A stretch of 64,000 nt of DNA from Sipunculus nudus (Eukaryota > Annelida > Sipuncula > Golfingiida > Sipunculidae): contig CM049308.1 in NCBI GenBank assembly GCA_026874595.1, positions 23,214,367 to 23,278,366 on the forward strand, in the 5' to 3' direction. Positions 51,901 to 64,000 of this stretch are shown here, piece after piece (position 1 is the stretch's first letter; each line of letters begins with the position of its first letter). Below the pieces are notes generated by a model. That model saw only the letters and a list, made by a program, of their open reading frames with translations. It was not told the DNA's origin and did not search any database. Both the position numbers and the translations under genes were made by a program.

Positions 51901-52783
51901 TCAGATATCAAATGAACAAACTTTTTAAGGATTTTCTATATAATTTTGATATAGAAAAGTATTCATTGCAGACTCCAGTTTGCATAGAAATAAATCATGT
52001 TCAGGGAGCTTGTCTGCCACACTAGATAAAATGGTAGATATTGAGGTGAGAAATGCTTTCTTAGATTCCTGGTACCTTTTTTGTCTGACAAGACTGATAA
52101 ACCTCATGTTTTGTTATTTATAGTTATTGAAAGCTATGCCTTGGAGGTGAATTGCAAGTTGCAATTTTTTGCAACAAAAGGAGTATCAAAAGAATAAGCA
52201 GCCCACACTTGAGTTCTGAAAAGGGAACAAATATCTTTCAAATTTAAAAAAAGAATTGCCAGAAAATTTCTCTTTTCTTCCTATTGACCTGTAGGTTATA
52301 TATGTCATATATGTATATATTATGATAGTATTATTGAAAAAAGTTAACCTTAGCTTTATTATATATTTCCCAAGGAGGCTGTTTTTTACTTGTGTCTTTT
52401 TGTTTGTTCACTGATTGGTTCATTTGTCTCTGGTCAGGATTACACAAAACAATAGATCTTTTTATTCCCACAGATATTTGAGAGGTTTGACATGACCAAA
52501 ATAAATTTTGGGGGCAAACTAGCAAATTAAGGGACAATTAAATCCAGATGATGCATTTTTTTACTTGGCAAAGAGATTATAGACTCTAATGAGTGTCGTT
52601 CTAGTTCATACATTGGAAAAGTAATGTTTAAAATACTGCTCCTGCTACTACTTCTACTGCTACTACCCCTATTCCTAATTATAATAATATTACAGAAGTT
52701 TAATGGAGTCTTCATTTGTAACCATTTTACATGTAATAGAAAAGTAAGACATGCCATTGTAGTTCATAACTTCAGATAGTAGT
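48933..52783. other. Presumed intron, no gene seen
   Basis: Extremely CpG-poor (about 1 CpG in 50,041-50,820 by hand count) and AT-rich. No supported frame. Confidence 0.5.
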
Positions 52784-52844
<61 letters not shown>

Positions 52845-52970
52845 ATAATATTAATAATCATAATAATTATAAAAGAAGAAGTTAAAAAAATAAAGTTAAG
52901 TCTTCATTTATTACTGGAGTACATATGCACAAGAAAACCAAGACATGCCAAGTTAGTTTATAAGTTTTTG

Positions 52971-53021
<51 letters not shown>
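52784..53021. repeat. Two (TAA)n microsatellites
   Basis: TAA tracts at about 52,784-52,860 and 52,973-53,021. They flank a segment with GACATGCCA words also seen just upstream (52,748), suggesting a local duplication of about 180 bp that includes the microsatellite. Confidence 0.85.
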
Positions 53022-56000
53022 GAATTAAATTGATAAATTAAAGCCTTTCTTGATTAACTTTTTACATGTGACTTGAGAAAATTGAGATGTGATACATACT
53101 AGGTAAGATTATTTAGCACACAGGACACAAAGTGAGGTGATCGAGGCAAACCTGACATATTGATCAGATGTGGGATATTGATGTATAAAAAACCAGTTCA
53201 CCTGCGCCAGTGTTCACAACATGTATCAGTGACAGTTTATGTGGATGGGGTTTAAAGTGCAGGCACGATGATGGATAGGCCAGTTTCTCTGTGGTAGAAT
53301 TAGGAAGGTCTGGTTAGAACTAAACCAGTCATTCGCATGATTTGTCCTGGTGTGTCACTGTCTGCTTGGTTATTTTCTTATGGAAGTTTCATAACAGACA
53401 CAGCCAGATATAGTTAATCAGCGTCACCAATTTAAATGCACATGACAGATCAAAGCAAGGCAGTTAATTCTGCTCCATTTTTACATTTCTTGATGGAGGT
53501 GATGTTATCTCCCATGTTTCTCTGGTCTCTCTGGTTGGCTGTTTTTGCCTCTTCGTGGAGGGTGTGCGTACATTCCAATTTTCTTTTGCTTGTGTGAGTT
53601 TGTGTGTGTGTGTGTTTGTTTGCCAACAACACAACTCACCCAATCATGAAAGGAATCTCATGAAATTTTCTCAATGGATTTTGATAACTTAGAGAAATAA
53701 CTTCATTTTGGAGCTTAGCCGGTCCATCATTAGACACAGGTTCTGCTTGTTTTTCATTAATTTTCCGTTTGTTATGTGTATGATATCTTAAAGTTAGTGA
53801 TATATTTCATTGTGCTTTTACAAAAAGTTAAACACTAATATATTGTAAAGAACAAAAACAACAAACAATTTCTGATAGATATCGTTTAAAGAAAATGTGT
53901 AAAAAAGGTGAACCTCAAGAAAATTAACATTGGGTGAGTTGTGTTTTTGTACTTCTTAATAAATAGGTGCTTACATCAGATGGGGACTCTGATAACATAA
54001 GAAGATTGGATCTTCAGGCATAGAATTAAGGAATTTATTATATTTTCAAGGTAGTCTGTATAGAAATTTGACACTGACAGAGGAATCATATTGCTGTGTG
54101 ATTTTATCATATGACCAGTCAAGCCTGAATGATACATTAACAAGGGGATTCTCTGTCTGTGTATGTCTCTGTGACTGATTGGTTGTATCAGACAAGCCAC
54201 AGATTTGATTCTTCAATCATTTCTACCTTAGCAGAATTCAGATTTAAGGGAGAACTCATTGTGCTGAAGCTGGAGTTTGTCAGCTAGTTTTTATAGGCTT
54301 CTGAAATAAATCAACAGAAATTTTTTTTTTTTATATAAAAAATATGCACATGTATAGACCAAAATATTAGAGAAGGAAGCATGTTGACTATATCAGTGTC
54401 TATATCAGCAATGGACTGTGTGTTGGATAAATAGTAATTATAAGTTAAAATAATAAAAATAAGTATGTAATACATCATGTGCAACATATGCCTTACCTGT
54501 AACACATATTACTTTACATGGACAAATGTTGTACTTTATATGTTCATTCTTCAGAAGACTTGCTTTTAACCAGCACAAAGAGTTGTTTTTCTAGATATCA
54601 CTTGAAACTCTTTCAACTATGTATAGTATTTGCAGTTTGTTATCTTGATTAATATTTTTTCTTTCATTGTAATGAAAGACATATAATAATCTTTCATGTG
54701 TTGTTTTCGTGATGGATATGTATAAATATATATATACATATATTTTTCTTGCATGTATATATACACATATGGTTACACTTTATGTTGCCGGCATGTAGAC
54801 GTGTGTGGCACCTAGTACTTAAGCCTGTTGTATTAATTGGTTTTTGTAACTATGTAATGACATATTGTTTATAGTTATCAGATGTATACTGCTCACTACA
54901 AGTACCTGCAGACATTAGTGTTATTTCAGAAATTCTATATCCTTAAGCTACTGTTGCTTGTCACTTGTGGTTGTCAGCATATGTTTGACTGATTTTTAAC
55001 ATCAAAGAGTTCAATCTGTTTGAAGACTCACATCCTCAAGAATAATCAATATAAACTGTTAGGACTGGCATGATACTTATTTTACTGGTATTTTGAGACT
55101 ATTGGTGTAAAGCCATAAGGGGATATTGCATGTCAGCATGTGTAAGGGTTCTTTTTATGTGTAATATTATTGTTATTTCAAGTGCTTGATCTCTGTGATT
55201 AGTATTAACAGTTAAATGTTCAGATTTATTGCTGAAAAGGACCTTTGCCATCAATTAATCATAGGTGTCAGGTATATGGTTATAATAGAAAACATAGCAC
55301 CTGAGGGTCTTTCAGTTTGCATAACTGACTTATCCATGAACTCTATGTGACCTTAATCACATATTCTTACAAGAAACAATTATAAGCATTGGACTAATAA
55401 GCAACCAATCAGGTGACTGTTGGCATTGACAACAAACCATCAGTCTTTGACTAACACAAAATTTGCATAATTTGGCAGAGCTCTGCCAAACAGAACACAT
55501 GTAGTCTAGCTGTGCCAGAACCCGTGTTGGCATGTTTTCCAGGATATTTTTTTTTTAATACAATTATAGGAGACGGAATAAAAGGTTCTAGACCTATAGG
55601 TTGACTCTGACAGAGTGAGTAATAATGTCTTACCTGGCACATAATTTGTATGAGACAAATAATCTTAAACACGGCAAGAATGTTCACAATAACTGCAATA
55701 TATTCATCAATGGATAACAGTGATTAAAGTTAATGACGTGAGTCAGTGAGAAGTCATACATCATCACCTTTTGTGATGTCATTATAAACAGCTCTTGCAA
55801 CCATGGGCATGGAAGACCTTCTGTGTAGAAGCTTTTTTCAGGGATCATTTTAATAATTAGGTTAAAAGGGTGGAGCATATGGATATACAGCTTATTCATC
55901 AACCACAGACTCAGGGCGGCATTAGAAGAGATTTTCTTAACAGGAATTACCAAAAGTTCATTATCATACATGTACACAGAGTAAACCATGCAGAAATCTC

Positions 56001-56868
56001 ATAAATTCTCTAGAAAAGATCAGTGAATAGCTCGCTTAAAATCTCCTCACACATGCAGTGTACCTTTTTTTCTGAAGAATGTTACCAAGAAGTTTTCATA
56101 TCAAAAACCATTCCATTGACTCAGCAAGCAGACACCATCCTATTATTATTTTTTTCAAAATGTTTTCATGCAGTTTTGTTATTTTTTGGAAGATTATTAT
56201 ATTTGCTTTTTTTGGTAGAAGCCCATATAGTAGCCACTATTATTTACCCATTTGAATTAGCCAAAATCACATGCTGGTATCAATTTATATTTGTGGGGGT
56301 AAATAATCATGGTTTTGTCAAAGCAGGTCTTTTTCGCATTCAGAATGGCATTTACATGGCCATATAATGATATATACATGCAGTTCTTCACAAAGGTAGC
56401 TATAGCTTGACCTTTTCAAAACAGGATATTTTATGATTTCTGAGGCTGAGTATATAAGAAATGACAGGTGATCAAGAAATTGACACCAGGGACAACATGT
56501 GGTCATTGAGGTGAACAACTCAAAACCACGCATGTTAGGAGCTTTAAAAATCAGCCTTTGCTTTTGTAACCTCCCATCATATTCAGACTTGGCACTGGTG
56601 TAAGTTTCCCTTCATGATGTCTTTGTACTGTGCAGAGATAGCTTTAGAAATTTGAATGAAAAAGCTCAGCTGCTGGATATTTTACAGGTTATAACATCCA
56701 TCCCAGGTAGCAGCAGGTGGTAATTCCTTTCAGACTGATGTATTCACGATTGCTCAGCTGAGGAATCACCCAGGTCTGTGCCTGGCACTGGTTCTCTTAA
56801 TTGTGTCCTCTGAGAGTTGTTTGGTGTCATTTTTCCCCTGGCCTCTTTCCTTGCTTATTCCATGTCAC
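53022..56868. other. Presumed intron, no gene seen
   Basis: AT-rich and CpG-poor. Contains a short GT-rich tract at about 53,592-53,621 and AT palindromes near 54,725-54,775. Frames up to 114 codons (56,023) lack domains. Confidence 0.5.
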
Positions 56869-56872
56869 AACT

Positions 56873-58455
56873 GGGTATTTCTACAGAAAACGTCGCATTT
56901 CAAGGGTTTTCTTGGTGATTTTTTTTTTAATCTTGATTTTGATATGACAAAACTTAATTTGTAGAAAAATATCGTCAGAATTGTTAAATAATGCAAGTAG
57001 TGCACTTTTCAGTTTCCTTTTTTCATAAATAGTCCAGGTAAGAGGAAAATATGAACCTTTTTCTCGACACCATGACACGCAGTTAAATCTCACTTGCACA
57101 TTTCAGAAATTGTTTTGACTAGATTTTTTGTGATTTTCGATAAAATCAAAATTAATAGCCTTTGATAAAATCAAAACTTAAATTTCAGTTATGAATTTCA
57201 CAAAAAAAAGTGTGTAAAAAAGAACATATTTTCTTCTTTTTAATTAACTTTTGAAAACAAAAATTGTCTCTATTCCTATTTTTGCTTCCAGAGGGGTGTA
57301 TTTGCAGGGATTTACCGGACAAAGTACTTTGGTACATCTACCTTCAGAATTTGAGTCGAAATACCTTGTTAATTTTTTTGAATGTACGGAAAATAAAATT
57401 TAAACATGGTTTTAAATCATCTAGGTAACAGTGTTCAGCATAGATAACGGTGTTGAGCATAGGTAATGGAGTCGAGCTTCTGAAGTAAAAATAACCGTAG
57501 TGACTACTTGAATACCAGTATTATGTATTAAAACAAGCAAATGCCTGTTTGAATAGAAGAAACGCAAATGTTTAAAATATTTAGCCCAAAATATGTTTCA
57601 AATTCTATTTCAATAATTTGGATTTAATACCAATTTCTCGACACTGTTACCTTGCTCTCGACACCGTTATTTTTCATGCAGGTAACGGTTTCGAGTGGTA
57701 ACGGTGCTGAGATTTTTTCATCTATATGTCAAATGCAGGACAAAAATTACTTCCATACCGTCCCTAAGAGGGCAGCACGAGTTATTACTACATGAACAAC
57801 AAGAGGAAGCCATTTTCGAAGTGTTATATGTGACGGTTAATTTTTCGCAGGTGTAACGGTGTCGAGTCCAAATAAACATACGGTGATTTTTTTAACCCTT
57901 TAATGATTAATAGAGAACACTGATATGACAGTTACTAAATTTAATTGTGGATTATGTGTACAAAATTTCCTGAACTCTAATAAACGCTGCTCCCTGCATC
58001 AGCAAAGTGGTTTCTGTTCACGCCCTGCAAGGTCAAAAGGTCAGGTAACAGTGCCAAGTATATTTTGGGAGACATCCTTTTTATATCATAATTTTTGTAT
58101 TAAAAACAAAACGGTCAGGAAAAATCAAGCAAAATTATCATCTTAATAAACTTGCACCGCTGTGACAACGTGGAAAAAAAATCTATATAAATGGAACAGT
58201 GGTTACAGAAAAACGTTGTTTTGAATTTTAGATCCGAGAGAAAGGGACAACGGAAATTTAAGGGTATTATAACATTTGCAGCTTTTTTTCTGTATGTATT
58301 ACTGCCCCGATTTAAATTATTTTTATCTCATAATAATGGTTATATCTTTAGCAACAATCTGAATGGTTATTCATGTCATTTTTAGCATTTGCTAATTTCT
58401 CAGTCACAAATATAGTTTCGGGACATGAAATGCGACATTTTTTGTAGAAATACCC
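56873..58455. mobile_element. Family G: 1,583-bp TIR DNA transposon, non-autonomous
   Basis: Terminal inverted repeats of 30 bp with two mismatches: left GGGTATTTCTACAGAAAACG then TCGCATTTCA (56,873-56,902), right its complement at 58,426-58,455. Flanked by a 4-bp duplication AACT (56,869-56,872 and 58,456-58,459). CpG content is much higher than its surroundings, pointing to recent insertion. It contains a cluster of a 15-bp motif (57,424-57,866) and two short frames: 57,925-58,146 (73 codons, with a CGLC and CSLH Cys pattern) and 58,191-58,385. No transposase is recognized. A 4-bp target duplication is seen in Chapaev and Academ among others, but the superfamily is unresolved. Confidence 0.8.
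57424..57866. repeat. Cluster of eight GGTAACGGTGTCGAG motifs
   Basis: Plus-strand matches at 57,424, 57,443 and 57,462 (exact 19-bp spacing), 57,681, 57,697 and about 57,852. Minus-strand matches (CTCGACAC) at 57,637-57,651 and 57,657-57,671. Each differs from the consensus by a few bases at most. This looks like a set of protein-binding sites inside the family G transposon. Confidence 0.8.
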
Positions 58456-58459
58456 AACT

Positions 58460-59263
58460 GTACAGATTTAAAAAACAGACTACTGGGTTTGCATATAGTA
58501 CCACCTGACTTCATTTATGTCACCTTGGAGAATTGTAGGCTTTTGAATTATATATATGTTCTTTATCTTCCCTAGCTGCCCTGTGTGAGCATGTACTGCG
58601 TACATTCACCATCAGTATATAGATAACGATAGATGATTTATGCCATATAAGTTTTTAAACGTTTGTCCATTTCCTAGCTCCAGTGATTTAGGCCTCGAGT
58701 CCAGATTTGCACTCGAGTCTGGAATCGAGTCTCTGACTCGAATGGCATGGACTCAGACTTGTGGACTCAACTACATCACCACCTATAGCTCAAAGGTGAA
58801 GAGGGCATCTCTTGTGGTAAAGGTCTTTTTCAGGGGTCTGGGCAAAGCATGAATTGTTCAAATTGGAAGTAAACCAACACTTATTGGGTCAATCAATAAA
58901 GACAGCATCTTGTGTGGTAAAGCTCTTTGCCAGGGGTAGTGAGTGACACAAACCCATATTTGATGGAAATTAAGTGAATTAACTTGCACTTTTCAAGTCA
59001 CAAATCCATTGCCCAAGCATGCTTCTAAATTGTCCATATGTACAGATAGTCCTGCTCTGTTTCATACTGGCATGATCATAAATTCAGTAAAATGTCTAAT
59101 TTATTATTGATTACTATAAATTTTCCATGATTTGTGAAGAATCCTTGCTACCATGCAATTGATGATAGGTATATAAGGGATAATAATTTCTGTTTCTATG
59201 ACATTTATACCATATATACCAGTTAAATTTAATCTTATTCCCAGCTGTCTCTCACTTAACCTG

Positions 59264-59265
<2 letters not shown>
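58460..59265. other. No gene seen
   Basis: Non-coding. ACTCGAGTC-type words recur at 58,690-58,745. Confidence 0.5.

Positions 59266-59299
<34 letters not shown>
59266..59299. repeat. (CT)n microsatellite
   Basis: Pure CT tract of about 34 bp. Confidence 0.95.
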
Positions 59300-59303
<4 letters not shown>

Positions 59304-59325
59304 ACTTGCATGTAGTTCATAGACG

Positions 59326-59835
59326 TAAATACATGACTGGTAAGTCTGTACGTGACTCTTAACACAAGGCATAGGAGTGAGTGCACTATAACAGCCATCC
59401 ATCCTGTTGCATCAATATCATGATTATAAAGAGTCGGTAATCTAGTTTAACATTAGGCTTGAGTGATGAATTAACACAAAAGTATACATTGGAGCTCACA
59501 AACCAAAGTGTAAACCCGTCTCCATGGTAACAAGTCAATTAATTAACCCATGCAGATCATGCTTGCATGTGTTCATGCAGTCAGAAAAAATCAACAGACA
59601 CGCAGGGGGATATACCAATATGCTGAGTCAAAACTCCTCGCACAGAGCCTTATTGTGTAGCCTTGAATACATGACTCAGTAAGCTTTTAATATTGGGTAA
59701 AGGGCCTAACTAAAATTGTACTATAAGCCATATGGGGGAATGTACTGCAATGGTCACTCGTCCTGTTGCATTTATATTGTGAGAAACATAGATAATCTTA
59801 ACAGTAGTCTTTGAGTGATGATTGATTAACACAAA
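59326..59835. repeat. Diverged 340-bp spaced duplication
   Basis: 59,326-59,480 and 59,666-59,835 share, in order, AATACATGACT, GTAAG, TCCTGTTGCAT, GAGTGATGA and TTAACACAAA. An old segmental duplication with indels. Confidence 0.6.
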
Positions 59836-60500
59836 GAATATATGTATACAAGATGTAAAGGCACTCTGCCACTATGTTAAGACTGTGTCAGAGGGCTGAT
59901 ATGGTGCTAGAGGCTTGTAGTGATCGAACTCTGAATAGAATTACAGCACTTACACCTCAAGCTTAAACTGTTTCTAAATACAAGGTCATGGAAACACTCA
60001 CAAGGCCTCTTCTGTCAGGCAGTTATTGAGTGATCTAGTAAAAAGTAGCAAAGTTGCTACCAGACCTTCGGCCAGGCAGCTTGATCTTAAATCAATAGCA
60101 CGTGTTACCCCGAGAACAGAGCTATTTATCAAAAGTACATTTGTCTGGAGAACTTTGGCTTAGGGAGCATTACATCTGAGAAAATAAAGACTTCTAGGGA
60201 GGGGTGGAAGTCATAATATATCAATAAGTACTTATTTATTATGCACTTTTTATATTTTTCTCATAACTATGTTTGTAACTAGAATTGAGTGTATTCACAA
60301 TTTTAGAATTTGCATGAAATATGCATATAATTATAGTTATGTGTACTGTATCTGTTGATCCCCTGCAGTCTGATCACAGTTATACATGCAGGTTTAACTG
60401 CATTAGTAGTGTTTATTGTTGAGTTTTGACTCATTTGTAACCCATATCCCACATTCTCAAATTATACTACTAAAATTGTCATGTCTGTTTTTTGTCCCAG
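59836..60500. other. No gene seen
   Basis: Non-coding, ending with a pyrimidine-rich TTTTTTGTCCCAG at 60,488-60,500, an acceptor-like sequence. Confidence 0.4.
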
Positions 60501-60854
60501 AAAATCCACAGAAATGGGCCATGACAGTGGGCCAGTTTTCTATCAGCATCAGTCAGATGCCCAAACTTCTAGAATACACACCAATTTGGCCCTTCCACTT
60601 GCACACAATTGAATTCCTGGCGGCATCACATCAGAGGTCTGTCGCACGACATCACACTGCTCTTCACCTCGCCATTGCTGACCTTCATCTTGGTCCATTA
60701 CTACAAAGACATAAATAACTGGTTCTGTATCGACAACCAGATATTGCTATCTTATGGGGAGCTTGCTACCATACAGGACTGGGGACACACTATGTGGCAG
60801 TATACTTACTCATCCTCTGCAATGGGACCAAATGGGTCCATATTTTCTAGTTGA
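60501..60854 (+). pseudogene. Possible exon or decayed coding fragment, unidentified
   Basis: After an acceptor-like CAG, one frame runs to 60,718 (PENPQKWAMTVGQF..., then TIEFLAASHQ) and a second frame from about 60,609 runs to a stop at 60,852 (LLFTSPLLTFILVHYY, a membrane-like stretch, then DWGHTMWQYTY). The overlap looks as if one protein-like sequence changes frame near 60,640. GC and CpG are higher than in the flanks. I do not recognize the family; it may be a pseudogene, a transposon fragment or chance. Confidence 0.2.
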
Positions 60855-62858
60855 ATCTAAAGGCCTGCATACACAGTGCAACTTGTCTCAGAACACACTT
60901 GTTCTGCGGTATGTTGCACCCTTTATGGGGTAATGATGCAGGTTTTCACAATTTGCTTGACAAGTCGTTTCAAGAAACGTTTCTTTTTCCTGAGACATGT
61001 CATGTGACATCAGGCCCTGCCTTGGGAATCTTGGGGCAAACAGAATGATTGCTCATGTTATTCTGTGATCATGTGACCTTCAAAGGTCTAACTTTGAGAC
61101 AGGAAACTATTTAAAATGGGTTCATGACCTTTACTTGGAGAGTGACCTTGACCTTGATGTATTCCTTAAAATGGTCCCACAAGATTTAATCCTATCCTAA
61201 ATTAAGTACATTTCTACACTTATCAATAGACCTCTTTCATCGTAATTTAAATAAATAAGAACATAATTTTATAAGTCACCCATAGGATACAGATTGTGAA
61301 ATTTTCTAGTTCAGTCCAAATCATGGGTTTTCTGGACCATAGCTTATTCAGGTAATGTCATTCATGCCTTATATTTCGTGTGTTTAGCGTTACTTCGTGC
61401 CGACAAATGTGATTTTCCCAGTGTATTCTGGTCATTTTTTATGGCAGTCATGTTTGTTCAACAGCGAAGGGGCAGACCGTTTATAGGAGACAGGCAAGCC
61501 CAAGTAAACAAGGTATCCGTCATGGAGTACCACGTAAAAATTTATCAGCACTTACTGATATGATCCTGCCAAATCATCTCCAATATTTGATTGGTGCAGA
61601 AAAGTGCATGTCAACATGGACAAAATATCATCATAGTTTTTCCACCTGAGTTTTAATCAAGTGATGCTGATGCTGTGACACAGTAGCATACCTCATGATT
61701 TACCACGGCTAACACAGCATTTAGGGGAGTATCCATGGGGATGCCACAGGGATCCAGGCTCCCAACCCAAATCTAGATTACTAAATGCTAGGAAAAACAT
61801 AACATGAAAATAATTTATTAAAAAAAACATGATGATATCAGTCAATTTCTTTACTATACACTTCCATCTGCAGTAATGTATCTGCTGCATTGTATGTCAA
61901 GGTTCTCTGGGCCGGAACACCAGGGTGCACTGTTGTATACCCTGCATGAGCACAGAACTGTGATCAGAGCACTGATCACTGAGTGTGGTATTGCATTTTT
62001 GCATCCAGCCCCAATTTTAAACATGTGACACGCATTCTTGTTGGTCTTATAACCTCTGTTCTTGCATTGAGAGCCAAGATCAGACCAATGAGTGCTTGTG
62101 TCATGGTGTATTCAAACAACGTTTACATGAAAGGATGTTGGGATGATTGCTGCATTTAAGAGCTGCAGGAAGATTGTAATTATTATTTGATATTATTAAA
62201 TTTTTAGGTACAGTAATAGTAATAAGCTGATCCGGTAAAGTAGATATATATGTTTACGTCTCAGGAAGAATATTATGATTATAAGCAATAACCAAATTCA
62301 GGATCAAATCAAATTAAAAATTAACCCAAATGAATCAAAGAACACAATGTTTCATATGCTTTAGAACTTTGGTCTTATTTGGAAGATTTGTACCAGAGAA
62401 GGGTTTGTAAACCTGCATCTGTATAAAAAGTGTATATGATTGCATGAGAAGAAAAAATTACTAGTATTAAGTAAAAATTTAAAAAAAATAATGTTAATAT
62501 GTATTTTGGTTTAACTTATGTTTTCCTAGCATTTGAAGAAAGTCAGAATTTTCAAGTCTTGACTTTGATCTAAGGGCCATATTTGTTTGAAATTTGAAAT
62601 TCTGATTTTGGAATAGAGCACCATAATCTTCCAAATGAATGCAATATTTAAATTGTTTTTGTGACAGTGTAATGATAATTAAGAACCACCGATACTGTGA
62701 TTGCAGTTTCAGATGGGAAAAACTGAATTTTCTCTTGCAGAAAAAAATTTCAGAAATATTAATTTTAATAGCGATTTATATGTTCCATGGAACCTGCCTA
62801 ATTCAGGAGATTTCACTAATATCTACAAGCAACCAATGGTATTTTTTTCATGGTTTTA
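60855..62858. other. No gene seen; partial dispersed repeats
   Basis: 61,890-62,110 is related in reverse to 43,736-43,830. TGACCTTGACCTTGATG at about 61,143 is a common simple repeat word. The rest is AT-rich and non-coding. Confidence 0.4.
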
Positions 62859-64000
62859 TTAGCTCAGCTGACTTTCAGTCATGCTGAGCTATAGCGATCA
62901 CTCTTTGTCCGTCGTCCGTCTGTCCGTCTGTCCGTCTGTCTGTCCGTCTGTCTGTCTGTCTGCCCGTCTGTCCGTCTGTCCGTTAACCTGGCACAAATCG
63001 TAAAGACTGGACTTAGAATCTTGTAACTTTAAATTCTGAGAGGTCAATGAAAAATCTCCTTGGAAACCAGAAATTAGGTCTCTGTTACCCATATCCTTCG
63101 AGCTATTGGGCACCAAAGTACCCCCCAGAATAGTCAAAATTTTAATACAAAAACTTTAATATCTCATTAACTACATCACTGATGGTCATGATTTTTGGCA
63201 TACATATTTATCATGAGATGTTTCATCAGTTCCTGCAGATTGGTGGCACCACCTGTATTTTTAGATTTTTTACGAATTTTTTTCTCTATTTTTGAGACCT
63301 TTAAAAATGTGAACAACTGTTAACAGGGCACAAATCGTAAAGACTGGACCTAAAATCTTCATTCTTGACACAGTGAGAGACCTATGATAAGTCTCCATGG
63401 AAACAAGAAATTAGGTCTCTGTTACCCAAATCCTTTGAGCTATGGGGCCCCAAAGTACCCCCCAGAATAGTGAAAAATTTCATACAAAAACTACAATATC
63501 TCATTAAGTACATCACTGATGGTCATGATTTTTGGCATACATATTGATCATGAGATGTTTCATCAGTTTCTGCAGACTGGTGGCGCCACCTGTATTTTTC
63601 GATTCTTTACGAATTGTTTTTTCTGTTTTTGAGGTCTTTAAAAATGTGGACATCTGTTAACAGGGCACAAATCGTTAAGACTGGACCTAGAATCTTCATT
63701 CTTGACACAGTGAGAGACCTATGAAAAGTCTCCATGGAAACCTGAAATAAGGTCTCCGTTACCCATATCATTTGAGCTGTGGGGCTCCCAAATACCCCCC
63801 AGAATAATGGAAAATTTGATTTAAAAAAACTGCAACATCTCAATAACTACAATACAGATGATCATGATTTTTGGCATACATATTGATCAAGAGGTGTTCC
63901 ATCATTTCCTGCAGACTGGTGGCGCCACCTGTATTTTTTCAAATTTTTACAATTTTTTTTCTTTATTTATGAGACTTTTAAGGATGTAGTTATCTGTCAA
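62859..64000 (+). mobile_element. Family E element, second copy, runs off the window
   Basis: Begins with an intact hairpin (AGCTCAGC at 62,861-62,868 pairing with GCTGAGCT at 62,883-62,890, inner GACT/AGTC), then GTCCGTC/GTCTGTC tetranucleotides at 62,908-62,985. Tandem units follow with CTGCAGA-TGGTGGC landmarks at 63,237, 63,574 and 63,913 (337-339 bp). Sequence is close to the 45-kb copy but retains more CpG. No end is reached by 64,000. Confidence 0.85.

Noticed and set aside
56023-56367. 114-codon plus-strand frame with hydrophobic stretches
   Set aside because: AT-rich Phe/Leu content expected by chance; non-ATG start, no domain, no GC change.

Overview
This is animal nuclear DNA, AT-rich and dominated by repeats. 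Introns, non-LTR and DNA transposons, SINEs and many microsatellites are visible, and there are no operons or bacterial genes. The organism is probably a marine lophotrochozoan, most likely a bivalve mollusc. The main clue is a dispersed repeat that opens with an AGCTCAGC hairpin and a run of GTCY tetranucleotides (45.2 kb and 62.9 kb), a style I associate with bivalve genomes. The strongly mosaic CpG content also fits. The species assignment is inference.

Layout. From 1 to about 20 kb the DNA is intergenic in character and relatively CpG-rich. It holds two inverted copies of a long-TIR MITE (family A, 1468-2009 and 2803-3296), a hairpin between two TA tracts (6.3-6.5 kb), a small element inserted inside another (families D in C, 6546-6908), a decayed copy of the GTCY repeat (family E, 10.6-11.7 kb), two rearranged copies of a CpG-dense repeat (family F, 12.96-13.48 and 18.47-19.06 kb) and a perfect 96-bp tandem duplication (14.7 kb). 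Around 19.9-20.15 kb is a CpG-richer segment with TATA-, CCAAT- and CRE-like words that could be a promoter. From about 20.5 kb to the end the background is CpG-poor.

The right two thirds contain the two best-supported coding features. One is an apparently intact non-LTR retrotransposon (24,115-28,566) whose ORF1 and ORF2 share one reading frame, split by a single TAG, with no usable ATG for ORF2. The other is the first coding exon of a secreted or membrane leucine-rich-repeat protein (32,034-32,263: signal peptide, LRRNT, phase-2 splice donor), resembling exon 1 of glycoprotein-hormone-receptor-type LGRs. Its remaining exons were not found, so intron 1 may run through the rest of the window.

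Within that presumed intron lie a 2.2-kb array of a 25-bp repeat with a 1.03-kb higher-order duplication (34.3-36.6 kb), two tRNA-like SINE remnants (39.0 and 43.4 kb), three copies of a 290-300-bp MITE (family B; the first lies upstream at 22.5 kb, the others at 44.9 and 48.6 kb), two arrays of a 340-bp unit in family E, and a 1,583-bp TIR transposon (family G, 56,873-58,455). Family G has a 4-bp target duplication and carries eight copies of a 15-bp motif, five in one orientation and two or more in the other. Most long open frames elsewhere are products of simple or tandem repeats and are not genes.
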